A DNA stretch of 64,000 nt from Kitasatospora terrestris. Lineage in GTDB: Bacteria; Actinomycetota; Actinomycetes; Streptomycetales; Streptomycetaceae. Under the pieces are notes generated by a model. That model searched no databases. It saw nothing but the letters and a program-made list of their open reading frames with translations, and had not been told where the DNA came from. Location: the NCBI RefSeq assembly GCF_039542905.1, contig NZ_BAABIS010000001.1:310001-374000 (forward strand), written 5' to 3'. A program made the translations under genes and the position numbers. Positions 8,579-15,910 of the stretch are shown one piece after another (position 1 is the stretch's first letter; each line of letters starts with the position of its first letter).

Positions 8579-9912
8579 TGGTGGCCCTTGGTCCAGTCGT
8601 TCTGCAGGGCGTCGAGGTACTGCTCGGGTCCGATCTTCCCGCCGATCAGCTGCTGGCTCTGGGAGGTGAGCGTGTCGCCCATGGTGGCGTCGGTGTTGGC
8701 GAAGAAGTTCACCAGGCCGTTGTCCTTGTTGACGGCGGCCCAGCCCTTGGCGACCTCGTTCATCACTCCGCCCTCGGCGCCCTTGACCGTGTCGGCGTGG
8801 GCGACGGGGAGGAAGCCGGTGTCGAACTGGATCTGCGCGGCCTCGGGGGTGTTCATGAAGTCGAGGAACGCGGCTGCCAGGTCGGGGTTCTTGGCCTTGG
8901 CGGGGATGGCGTAGGCGACCGAGGTGCCGATCCCGGTGGCCTTGCCGTCGGCGCCGGGGAAGGTCAGGAAGCCGGTCTTCCCGGGCGCCGCCTTGTCGAT
9001 CTTCTGGGCGTCCCAGCTGCCGTCGAACAGGAACAGGCCCTTGCCCTTGGTGAATTCGGCGACCGAGCCGGTCAGGTCGGTGCCGTTGGCGCTCTCCGGG
9101 AGGTAGCCCCGCTTGGCCCATCCGGCGAGCGTGGTCGCGCCGTCGGTGCCGCCGGGGGTCTTGATGGTGGCGCCGGGCTTGCCGTTCACCCAGTCGCTGG
9201 TCTTCGCCGCGCCGTCGGTGGCGTCCACGACCGACTGCACGATGAAGGAGGAGTGGCCCTGCAGGTTGCCCAGCTGGACGGGCAGCTCCCCCGCCGCCTT
9301 GGCCTTCGCGAGGGCGGCGTCGAACTCGGCCCGGGTGGTCGGCGGGGTGATGCCGAGCTTCGCCGCGGTGTCCTTGTTGTAGTAGACGCCGACCACCGAG
9401 AACCCGGCCGGCGCCGCCCACAGGTGCCCGGTGCCCAACTGCTTGCCGTCGTCGGTCGCCCGCCACTGGTCGAGTTCGGTGGAGGGGTACTTCGCGTCCC
9501 AGCCGTACGCCTCGGCGTAGTCGTCGAGGCTGCGCACCAGGTTCGCCTTGACCGTGGTGCCGAGCTTGTTGAGCAGGGCCAGGTCGGGGGCCTGGTCGGA
9601 GGAGAGCTTGAGGTTGAGGCTCTTGTTGTAGTCGTCCTCGCCCGTGTACTGGAAGTCGACCGTGATGTTCGGGTGCTTGGCGTGGAAGGCCTCGGCCAGC
9701 GCCTTGGTGGTGCCGGAGTTCTCGGAGCTCACGACGGTCAGCGTGGCGTTGCCGGTCGGCAGGGCGGTGGAGACCGGGCCGGTGGGGGCCGCACTCGTGC
9801 CGGTGCCGCCGGGGGTGAGGCCGCCGCAGGCGCTCAGGCCCGCGGTGGCGGCGACGAGCAGGGCGCACATCGCGGCGGTGCGGGCGGGTCGGCGGGAGGT
9901 TCTTGCGGACAT
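8575..9912 (-). CDS. Extracellular solute-binding lipoprotein, sugar ABC type (operon copy)
   Basis: This 445-residue family 1 solute-binding protein has a twin-Arg-like N-terminus followed by a lipobox (LSAC, Cys29) and a Gly/Thr/Pro linker. It would sit on the outer face of the membrane and pass sugars to the two permeases encoded directly after it, with which it overlaps by four bases. It closely resembles the second copy at 1884-3149, including the PDLALLNK and GELPVQLGNLQGHSSF blocks. An AAGGAG ribosome site lies six bases before the ATG. Expression probably comes from the promoter at 9992-10021. Given the GH16 neighbour, beta-glucan oligosaccharides are the best guess for the ligand. 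Confidence 0.93.
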   Translation of the reverse strand: MSARTSRRPARTAAMCALLVAATAGLSACGGLTPGGTGTSAAPTGPVSTALPTGNATLTVVSSENSGTTKALAEAFHAKHPNITVDFQYTGEDDYNKSLNLKLSSDQAPDLALLNKLGTTVKANLVRSLDDYAEAYGWDAKYPSTELDQWRATDDGKQLGTGHLWAAPAGFSVVGVYYNKDTAAKLGITPPTTRAEFDAALAKAKAAGELPVQLGNLQGHSSFIVQSVVDATDGAAKTSDWVNGKPGATIKTPGGTDGATTLAGWAKRGYLPESANGTDLTGSVAEFTKGKGLFLFDGSWDAQKIDKAAPGKTGFLTFPGADGKATGIGTSVAYAIPAKAKNPDLAAAFLDFMNTPEAAQIQFDTGFLPVAHADTVKGAEGGVMNEVAKGWAAVNKDNGLVNFFANTDATMGDTLTSQSQQLIGGKIGPEQYLDALQNDWTKGHQ

Positions 9913-9991
9913 CGGGAGCTCCTTGGGGCAGGGACTCGGCCCTTGGCGGTACGAATCGCTAGTTATGACGTGTTGTTTCGGAACTGACTGG

Positions 9992-10050
9992 AGCCTAGGA
10001 GTCCGGGTCCAGGTCGGTCAATATCCTTATGCCGTACTGTTACGTAAGTA
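9992..10050 (-). promoter_or_regulatory. Promoter of the sugar operon with upstream TACTTACGTAAC element
   Basis: On the minus strand the order is TACTTACGTAAC (10039-10050), 17 bases, TTGACC (10016-10021), 18 bases, TAGGCT (9992-9997). The implied start of transcription is about 75 bases before the binding-protein ATG. The same layout recurs at 11813-11871. The upstream element contains the perfect palindrome TTACGTAA. It also overlaps the likely -35 region of the ROK gene, whose -10 may be TAAGAT at 10058-10063. Confidence 0.65.
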
Positions 10051-10105
10051 CCTGGCGTAAGATGGGGGCACGGCCGCAGGGGGCGGCCCGGGAAGGCGAG
10101 GTGCC

Positions 10106-11302
10106 GTGAACAGCCCAGCTCTGACCGGCGGCGATCCCGCCCTGCTGCGCCGCCTGAACACCGAGGCGGTCCTGCGGGTGCTCCGCAACGCCGAGCCGAT
10201 GACCCTGACCCGGATCGGGCACGGGGCGTCGCTCTCGCGCCAGACCGTCGACGCGGTGATCGCCGAACTGGCCGAGGACGGGTGGATCGAGGAGGTCGCC
10301 CCGGAGCGCGGCATCGGGCGCCCCGCCCGGCGCTACCGCTTCCGCGCGGAGGCCGGACACGTGCTCGGCATCGACGTCGGGGTCACCGGCCTGCGCCTGG
10401 TCCTCACCGACCTCGACGGCACGGTCGTCGCCGCGGACCAACGCGCCGTCGCCGAGAACCTCGGCGGAGCCGCCCGGCTGGAGGCCGTACGGGCCGGCGC
10501 CCACGACTTCCTGACCCCCCATCGGGACATCCGCCTGCGCGCGCTGTGCCTGGGGATCCCCGGCATCGTCGACGCCCGCGGCACCGTCCGGCTGTCCACC
10601 CCCCTGCCGGAGTGGAGCGGCCTCGACCTGACGGGGGCGGCGAGCGGCTGGTTCGACTGCCCGGCGTACGCGGAGAACGACGCCAACCTCGCCACGCTCG
10701 CCGAGCACTGGCTCGGCGCCGCCCGCCACGTCGGCGACTTCATCCACGTCATCGCCGGACACCGCACCGGTGCGGGGATGATGCTCGGCGGCCGGCTGCA
10801 CCGCGGACGCGGCGGCGCCGCCGGCGAGATCGGCGCGCTGGCCGTGCTCGGCTGGGAGAGCGACAGCATGAACGACGTCCGCGAGGCCGAGGACAGTGCC
10901 CGGCTGTTCGCCGACGCCCAGGCCGGCGACGCCGGGGCGGCGGGCGCCGTCGACCGGTTCGCCCGCACCCTGGCCCAGGGCATCGCCGCCATGGTGCTGA
11001 CGGTCAACCCCGACCTGGTGGTGATCGGCGGCGGCCTCTCGCAGGCCGGCGAGGCCATGGTCGGCCCGATCCGCGCCCACCTCGACCAGCTCTGCCTCGA
11101 CCCGCCGCAGGTCGACGCCTCCGCCCTCGGCACCGAGGCTGTCGCCCTCGGCGCCGCCCGGCTGGCCCTCGACCACCTCAACGACGACCTCTTCGGCGGC
11201 GCCGCCTCCGCACCGGGCGCCCCCGCCCGTACCGGCGGGGCCGGTCGCCCGCTCAACCGCGGCGCCTTCGAACCCCCGGCCCGGCGGCTGCCGTCGTCCT
11301 GA
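10106..11302 (+). CDS. ROK-family transcriptional regulator
   Basis: This 398-residue regulator is divergent from the sugar operon. An N-terminal winged helix-turn-helix (about residues 12-70, with the recognition part SLSRQTVDAVIAELAEDG) is joined to a ROK sugar-sensing domain. The phosphate loop is GIDVGVTGLRLVLTDLDG and the ENDAN block is kept. The usual ROK zinc motif (CGxxGCxE) is missing: the matching stretch reads GEIGALAVLGWESDS. It therefore probably does not bind zinc in the normal way and may sense ligand differently. GTG start at 10106 with a GGAAGG-type ribosome site. It is the natural candidate to control the adjacent transporter operon and itself. Confidence 0.9.
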   Translation: MNSPALTGGDPALLRRLNTEAVLRVLRNAEPMTLTRIGHGASLSRQTVDAVIAELAEDGWIEEVAPERGIGRPARRYRFRAEAGHVLGIDVGVTGLRLVLTDLDGTVVAADQRAVAENLGGAARLEAVRAGAHDFLTPHRDIRLRALCLGIPGIVDARGTVRLSTPLPEWSGLDLTGAASGWFDCPAYAENDANLATLAEHWLGAARHVGDFIHVIAGHRTGAGMMLGGRLHRGRGGAAGEIGALAVLGWESDSMNDVREAEDSARLFADAQAGDAGAAGAVDRFARTLAQGIAAMVLTVNPDLVVIGGGLSQAGEAMVGPIRAHLDQLCLDPPQVDASALGTEAVALGAARLALDHLNDDLFGGAASAPGAPARTGGAGRPLNRGAFEPPARRLPSS

Positions 11303-11338
11303 GCCTCCGGGCAGCCCGCCGTCCGCCGCCACGGGGGT

Positions 11339-11755
11339 TCACCCCACCAGGACGGACGGGCCCCGCCGCCACGGGTCGGCCCCGGCCGCCCGCGAGCGCC
11401 CCCCGCCGTCCAGCCGGGGGCTCGGCATCTCCCACACCCGCCCGCCCAGCCGCCGCAGCCGCTCCGCGACCGCCCCGGCCGCGGCGTCGTCCATCGAGAA
11501 CACCCAGAGCCCCGGGACGAACACCGCCCCGCAGTGCCCGGATGCCACCAGCGACTCCATCCGGGCCAGCTGCGGCAGTTCGCCGCCCGACGGACGGCCG
11601 TTGTCCAGGAACACGTGCGGATCGCAGAAGCCGAGGCCCCGGGCGTAGGCCCGCAAGGCCTCCTCGTGACCCGCCATCCCCCAGCTGTCGAAGGGGAAGC
11701 ACCGCAGGTACACCGCGGCGGCGCCACCGGGACGGTGCAGGGACGTCGCGATCAC
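11339..11755 (-). CDS. Small protein resembling a serine-recombinase catalytic domain without the catalytic Ser
   Basis: The 138-residue protein starts at a GTG preceded by GAGGAGG. Its order of elements resembles the N-terminal fold of serine resolvases: an opening strand (AAVYLRC), a helix with GHEEALRAYARGLG, then VFLDNGRPSG, a helix LARMESLVASGHCGAVFVPG, and a last strand with AVAERLRRLGGRV. Where active resolvases have the strand followed by R-x-S/T, this protein has RCFPFD, so the nucleophilic Ser is absent and there is no DNA-binding tail. It is unlikely to recombine DNA. The promoter copies that of the sugar operon. The function is unknown. Confidence 0.6.
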   Translation of the reverse strand: MIATSLHRPGGAAAVYLRCFPFDSWGMAGHEEALRAYARGLGFCDPHVFLDNGRPSGGELPQLARMESLVASGHCGAVFVPGLWVFSMDDAAAGAVAERLRRLGGRVWEMPSPRLDGGGRSRAAGADPWRRGPSVLVG

Positions 11756-11812
11756 GGCCGCCTCCTCGAGGTCAGGACTACCCGCAGTGAGCGGACTCCG
11801 GAGTGCCTTTTC

Positions 11813-11871
11813 AGGCTAGGCACGGCACTATCCCCAGGTCAATAGCATTTCGGAACACCGTTACGTAAGTA
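11813..11871 (-). promoter_or_regulatory. Promoter of the resolvase-like gene with upstream TACTTACGTAAC element
   Basis: Minus strand: TACTTACGTAAC (11860-11871), 17 bases, TTGACC (11837-11842), 18 bases, TAGCCT (11813-11818). Element, -35 and both spacings are identical to the sugar-operon promoter, and the -10 differs by one base. The 5' leader would be about 50 bases. Confidence 0.65.
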
Positions 11872-11931
11872 GCCGATACAACCGAGACCGCAACTGTGCG
11901 TGACCGGAGGTGGGCGTACTACCATCGACGG

Positions 11932-12360
11932 GTGAACGATCTTCGGAGGTCCCCGGTGCGCCGGGAGGAGGCCGTCCGCCGGTGGCTGCCCCGGGCCCTG
12001 CGGATCGCGGGCTGCCTGCTCGTCCCCTGGATCGTCGCACTCGGCCTGTCGGTGCACCGCTTCGGCGCCCGCAACCTCGCCAACTCCTGGATCTGGCTGG
12101 ACGTCATCGAGGTCTTCGCGCTGTTCCTGCTCGCCCACCTGGTCCGCCGCCGCCACCCGGCGACCAGCCCGGTGGCCTCGGCGACGGCGGTCCTGCTCGC
12201 GATGGACGCCTTCTTCGACCTCTGGTCCGCGCACCGCGGTTCCGACTACCGCCTGGCCCAAGTCCTGGCGTACGCAGCCGAGTTGCCGAGCGCCCTGCTG
12301 CTCGCCGCACTGTCCTGGTACGCCCTCCCGTGGGCGGCCGGACGGACCGCGCACCCCTGA
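11932..12360 (+). CDS. Small integral membrane protein
   Basis: About 142 residues from the GTG at 11932. The frame opens 12 codons earlier, but the GTG at 11932 lies shortly after a TACTAC -10-like sequence (11917-11922), so a leaderless or nearly leaderless transcript is likely. After a basic N-terminus (RREEAVRRWLPRALRI) there are four predicted membrane segments. Similar short membrane proteins are common and uncharacterised in streptomycetes. No catalytic motif is visible. It is divergent from the resolvase-like gene. Confidence 0.7.
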   Translation: MNDLRRSPVRREEAVRRWLPRALRIAGCLLVPWIVALGLSVHRFGARNLANSWIWLDVIEVFALFLLAHLVRRRHPATSPVASATAVLLAMDAFFDLWSAHRGSDYRLAQVLAYAAELPSALLLAALSWYALPWAAGRTAHP

Positions 12361-12502
12361 CGGGCCGCCCGTCCCGGGCGCGGACGATGTCGGCCGACGG
12401 TCCTCCGACGGTAACGACTTGCGCAGCCGTCTTCCGGTGATCGCCACCGACCCGATAGAACACCCGGGTCAGCGCCGTCCACCGGACAGGGAACAGGTCA
12501 CC

Positions 12503-13048
12503 ATGAGCACCAGCGATCCCGCAGGATTCGACAAGGACCCCTACGCCCAGCAGCCGCCGTACGCCGGGCAGCCGCAGCCCGGCACGCCCTACGGGACGCC
12601 GCAGCCCGGCCCGGAGGCCGGCGCACCGATACCCGGAGCACCACAACTCGCCCCGCTGGCCGACCGGCTGGTGGCCCGGCTGATCGACGCAGCCGTGCTG
12701 CTGATCCCCACCCTGCTGCTCGCCGTGATCCTCGGGACGTCGTTCCTGTACTACGCGCTGGCGGCACTGGTCGCCTTCGGCTACGAGGCGGCCATGCTGC
12801 TGACCCAGGGCGGGCAGACCGTCGGCAAGAAGGTCATGAAGCTGCGCATCGTCGACGTCGCCCAGGGCGGACGGCCCGCCGACAACGCCTACCTGATCCG
12901 CGCCGCCGTGTACGGCCTCCCCAATGCCGTCTACTGCGTCGGCTCGCTCTTCACCCTCGTCAACGTCCTGTCGCCGCTGTGGGACAAGCCGCTCCAGCAG
13001 GCCCTGCACGACAAGGCCGCCTCCACCGTGGTCGTCAAGGAGTCCTGA
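12503..13048 (+). CDS. RDD-family membrane protein
   Basis: The 181-residue protein has a cytoplasmic Pro/Gln/Gly/Tyr-rich leader (residues 1-50, with repeats of the YAGQPQPG kind), then an RDD domain with the signature Arg and Asp residues in ADRLVARLIDAAV, about three membrane segments, and the conserved GQTVGKKVMKLRIV block. RDD proteins are small membrane proteins of mostly unknown function, and some have been linked to Na+/H+ exchange. The ATG at 12503 is preferred over the longer frame because the upstream part is Arg/Pro-rich and precedes the ribosome site AACAGG. Confidence 0.85.
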   Translation: MSTSDPAGFDKDPYAQQPPYAGQPQPGTPYGTPQPGPEAGAPIPGAPQLAPLADRLVARLIDAAVLLIPTLLLAVILGTSFLYYALAALVAFGYEAAMLLTQGGQTVGKKVMKLRIVDVAQGGRPADNAYLIRAAVYGLPNAVYCVGSLFTLVNVLSPLWDKPLQQALHDKAASTVVVKES

Positions 13049-13083
13049 GCCCACGACAGCTCAGGGCCGCCTGACGGCGGGGC

Positions 13084-13119
13084 CGCGCGGACGGGTGGCA
13101 GCTGTCAACCGTCCGCGCG
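13084..13119 (+). terminator. Terminator after the RDD gene
   Basis: Perfect 11-base inverted repeat (13084-13094 with 13109-13119) around a 14-base loop, 36 bases after the RDD stop codon. The rest of the 13049-13280 gap shows no gene. Confidence 0.6.
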
Positions 13120-13280
13120 AAGCCCGAGGTCGCTGCCCCGGACCGGACAAGGGGCGCGCCACGATCGGGCGATCCCCCCGCGTGCCGATTCACCCCGGGC
13201 GCCGTTAGGAGTCCCGGAATTCGATCACCGCCGCGGCCGGGGAGCAGCCGACGGGCCGGTGGTCGACGTGGAGGAGCGCG

Positions 13281-14180
13281 ATGACTCAGTTGACGGTACC
13301 GGCGTCCGGCCGGCGGATCCTCGCCACCCGCTGCAGGGCGGTGTGCGAGGCCCCGGTGTTCGGGTTCGCCGTCCTGCTGGTGATCCTGGCGAACGCCGTG
13401 CTGCTGGGGGTGGACACCTACAGCGGTGTCGCCGCGGAGTACCACGAGGTGCTGAAGCGTTCCGAGGATCTCTGCGTGACCGCCTTCACGGTGGAGATGG
13501 CCCTGCGCCTGGGTGCGCACGCGGACCGGCCGAAAGCTTTCTTCCGGGACCCCTGGAACGTCTTCGACCTGGTGGTGGTCTCCTCCGCCTTCGTGCCGTT
13601 CCTGCGCGAGAACACCACGCTGCTCCGGCTGCTGCGGCTGGCCCGAGTGCTGCGGACCGCCCGGTTCATGCCGCAGCTGCGGATCCTGCTGGTCGCGGTC
13701 GGCCGCAGCCTGCCGGGAACGGTGAGCTTCCTGTTCGTGGGGGCGCTGATCCTCTACGTGTACGCCATGGTGGGCTGGATCTGCTTCGCCGCACGCGATC
13801 CCGAACACTACGGCTCGCTCGGCCGGGCCGGTCTGACGCTGTTTCTGCTGATGATGATGGACGGGCTCGGGGACGCCGTCCACGCGGGGCTGGCGATCTC
13901 GCCCCTGAGCATCCTCTTCTACGCCTCGTTCGTCCTGCTGGCCTCGTTCGTGCTGGTCAACGTCCTGATCGGGGTGGTGCTCAACGCACTGGAGGAGGCC
14001 CGGGAGCTGGAGCGGACGGAGGCGCGGGAGGCCCAGGCCGGCCCGCCCCCGCCGGTGGACGCCGACCAGGGGCTTCGGCGGCGGATCGTGGCGATGCGCG
14101 AGGCCCTGGACGAGTTGGAGGCCCGCCTCGACCACGAGGGGGCCGGGGCGCGGCCGCCCCTGACCGGAGCCCGCGGCTGA
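13281..14180 (+). CDS. Voltage-gated cation channel, single-domain (BacNav-like)
   Basis: This 299-residue protein has the six-segment plan of one voltage-gated domain. S1 begins near residue 27. S4 carries five Arg at every third position (R116, R119, R122, R125, R128), the clear mark of a voltage sensor. S5, pore loop and S6 span about 145-230, and a C-terminal helical tail (230-285, Glu/Arg-rich) is likely to form the tetramer coiled coil. The pore loop reads LTLFLLMMMDGLGDAV instead of the sodium-channel TLESW type, so ion selectivity cannot be assumed. The GGAGGAGCG ribosome site supports the ATG. It stands alone between the RDD gene and an unrelated convergent gene. Confidence 0.87.
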   Translation: MTQLTVPASGRRILATRCRAVCEAPVFGFAVLLVILANAVLLGVDTYSGVAAEYHEVLKRSEDLCVTAFTVEMALRLGAHADRPKAFFRDPWNVFDLVVVSSAFVPFLRENTTLLRLLRLARVLRTARFMPQLRILLVAVGRSLPGTVSFLFVGALILYVYAMVGWICFAARDPEHYGSLGRAGLTLFLLMMMDGLGDAVHAGLAISPLSILFYASFVLLASFVLVNVLIGVVLNALEEARELERTEAREAQAGPPPPVDADQGLRRRIVAMREALDELEARLDHEGAGARPPLTGARG

Positions 14181-14237
14181 GCTTCCCGCGGAGGGACGCC
14201 GCTGCGCCGACCGGTCAGCCCGCCCGGGACCTCGTCT

Positions 14238-14864
14238 TCAGCGGTCCGGAAGGCCCCGTGCGCGGCCGGCGAGCCAGACGGCGATCCGCTCCTTGAACTC
14301 GCGGTTGACGTAGGGGTCGTCGTAACGCGTGATCCACTCCAGGTTCCGCAGGACGTTCTCCGAGCGGTCCGGGTGACGCACCACGAGCACGTCGATGCCG
14401 CTCTCACCCGTCGAGGCTTCGAGGTACGCGCTGCCGTCCAGAGCCATCATGCCGAAGCCCGGGTGGCCCGAGTGCACGCCCAGGAACGCCGAAGCGGCGC
14501 CGCGACCCATGATGTCCCAGCGGTCCAGCAGCCGGACCCGGTTCCAGAGTGCCGGTGCGGTGTTGCCGCTGTGCAGGTGCTGCAGAGCGGCCCGGTGCGA
14601 ACGGGTGCCCTGCGGAAGCTGCACGAGGAACTCCCGCCGGTGGTCGAAGAGGCCCGCGGAGGCCGCCAGGTCGTACCAGTCCGCATTGAGCCGCTCGACC
14701 AGCCGCGGGGTGTCGTACCGGTGCGAGAAGCCTCCGGCCACGTCCTCCGCACCGTATCCGTGGACGAACGGCATCGTGCCCGCCGGCACAGCGTCGGGGA
14801 TCACCTCGAGGCCGGCTCGCCGCAGAGGCCGGTACACCTTGCGGTCACGTTCCTGAATGCCCAT
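14238..14864 (-). CDS. Conserved hypothetical protein
   Basis: The likely start is the ATG at 14864 (MGIQERDRK...), giving 208 residues. The open frame upstream is a basic stretch without protein character. The sequence is soluble, with no signal or membrane segment. It contains short Gly-rich and aromatic blocks such as VHSGHPGFGMMALDGSAYLEA and a Trp-rich C-terminus (WITRYDDPYVNREFKERIAVWLAG). I do not recognise the family. It is convergent with the channel gene and followed on the same strand by no obvious partner. Codon usage is typical of a real gene. Confidence 0.6.
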   Translation of the reverse strand: MGIQERDRKVYRPLRRAGLEVIPDAVPAGTMPFVHGYGAEDVAGGFSHRYDTPRLVERLNADWYDLAASAGLFDHRREFLVQLPQGTRSHRAALQHLHSGNTAPALWNRVRLLDRWDIMGRGAASAFLGVHSGHPGFGMMALDGSAYLEASTGESGIDVLVVRHPDRSENVLRNLEWITRYDDPYVNREFKERIAVWLAGRARGLPDR

Positions 14865-14942
14865 CGCCCCATGTTCTACCAGGGCCGGCAGTCTCCGGAC
14901 CCGCCGTTTTCCTCCGCCTCCCACGTGATCGGCCGGACGACC

Positions 14943-15830
14943 CTAGGCCCGCCGGGAGGGGCCGTGGCCGTGGCGCTCGACCGGGATCCAGAGTTGGAAG
15001 TCGGTCTCCGCGCCGGTCTCCACGGGATGTGTCCGCAGGAGTTCGGGGCCGGGCCGGCTCAGGTACGGGTTCGAGGGGAACCACTGGGTGAACACGTCCC
15101 GCCACAGCTGCTGGAGGGCGTGCGGGTAGGGCCCGCGGTCGTCGAAGACGGCCCAGGTCCCGGCCGGCACGTCGAGGGCGTCGAGTTCCTCGGCCGCCGT
15201 CCCGGGAGGGGTGACCGCGCCGATCCAGTAGTCCGCCTCGGCGCCCTCCTCCCGGCTGTCGGTGAGGTGCACCGCGGCCGACAGGATTCCCTCCGGCTCG
15301 CGGCCCGCGAGCGCTTTCATCCGCGCGATGGTCGGTCCGTCGAGAGCCTCCAGGTGCGCCGCCGCCGCCTCGTTGACCCCTTCGTGCACGAGCGGGACGC
15401 GGGCCTTCCTGCCGAGGAGGCGGAACGGCTCCCGCTCCACGATCCGGTAGCGCATCGCCGCGCTTCCCTCGATGACGACGCGGAAGGACATCCGCGGCTG
15501 CGCGGTGAGCACCGCCCCCGTGCGCCGGGCCTCGCCCGGTCCGATGCCGTGCACCGACCGGAAGGCCCGGGCGAACGCCTCGGTCGAGCCGTAGCCGTAG
15601 CGCACCGCGATGTCGAGCAGGGTCTGCTGCCCGGCCAGGACGTCGGCCCCGGCGACGGTCATCCGCCGGCGCCGCAGGTAGACCGGGAGCGGCATTCCGG
15701 CGAGGGTGGAGAACAGCCGCCGGAAGTGGTGTTCGGAGACCGCGGCGATGCGCGCCGCCCCGGCCACGTCGACCTCCCGGTCGAGGTGGCCCTCCAGGTG
15801 GTCCAGTGCCTGGTTCAGCCGTTCCAGCAC
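14943..15830 (-). CDS. AraC-family regulator with GyrI-like effector domain
   Basis: The 295-residue protein has an N-terminal AraC helix-turn-helix pair (about residues 5-105), including ISEHHFRRLF-type and YGYGSTEAFARAFRSVHGIGP recognition blocks. A GyrI-like small-molecule-binding domain follows (about 125-290), ending with LWIPVE. This layout (as in Rob and SoxS-like multidrug sensors) binds drugs or other small ligands. The GTG start at 15830 has a GGAGGAGAG ribosome site. It is divergent from a beta-lactamase-fold hydrolase gene, the most likely target. A 7-base inverted repeat lies between them. Confidence 0.9.
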   Translation of the reverse strand: MLERLNQALDHLEGHLDREVDVAGAARIAAVSEHHFRRLFSTLAGMPLPVYLRRRRMTVAGADVLAGQQTLLDIAVRYGYGSTEAFARAFRSVHGIGPGEARRTGAVLTAQPRMSFRVVIEGSAAMRYRIVEREPFRLLGRKARVPLVHEGVNEAAAAHLEALDGPTIARMKALAGREPEGILSAAVHLTDSREEGAEADYWIGAVTPPGTAAEELDALDVPAGTWAVFDDRGPYPHALQQLWRDVFTQWFPSNPYLSRPGPELLRTHPVETGAETDFQLWIPVERHGHGPSRRA

Positions 15831-15847
15831 GCGCGGCCGCCTCTCCT

Positions 15848-15877
15848 CCCGACAGAACCGGTACGGGAATTGTCGGG
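15848..15877. promoter_or_regulatory. Inverted repeat between AraC and hydrolase genes
   Basis: CCCGACA (15848-15854) and TGTCGGG (15871-15877) form a perfect 7-base inverted repeat with 16 bases between, in the 80-base divergent intergenic region. It could be an operator for the AraC-type regulator, but at this length chance cannot be excluded. Confidence 0.35.
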
Positions 15878-15910
15878 CAGGAATCCCGGCACCGTCCGAG
15901 GCTTTGATCC

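Noticed and set aside
7583-9868. A 761-codon minus-strand frame covering the MalF-type permease and the binding-protein gene
   Set aside because: Only the last 331 codons encode a protein-like sequence. The upstream part is an Arg/Pro/Gly-rich shadow of the binding-protein gene, and a GTG start overlaps that gene's stop codon.
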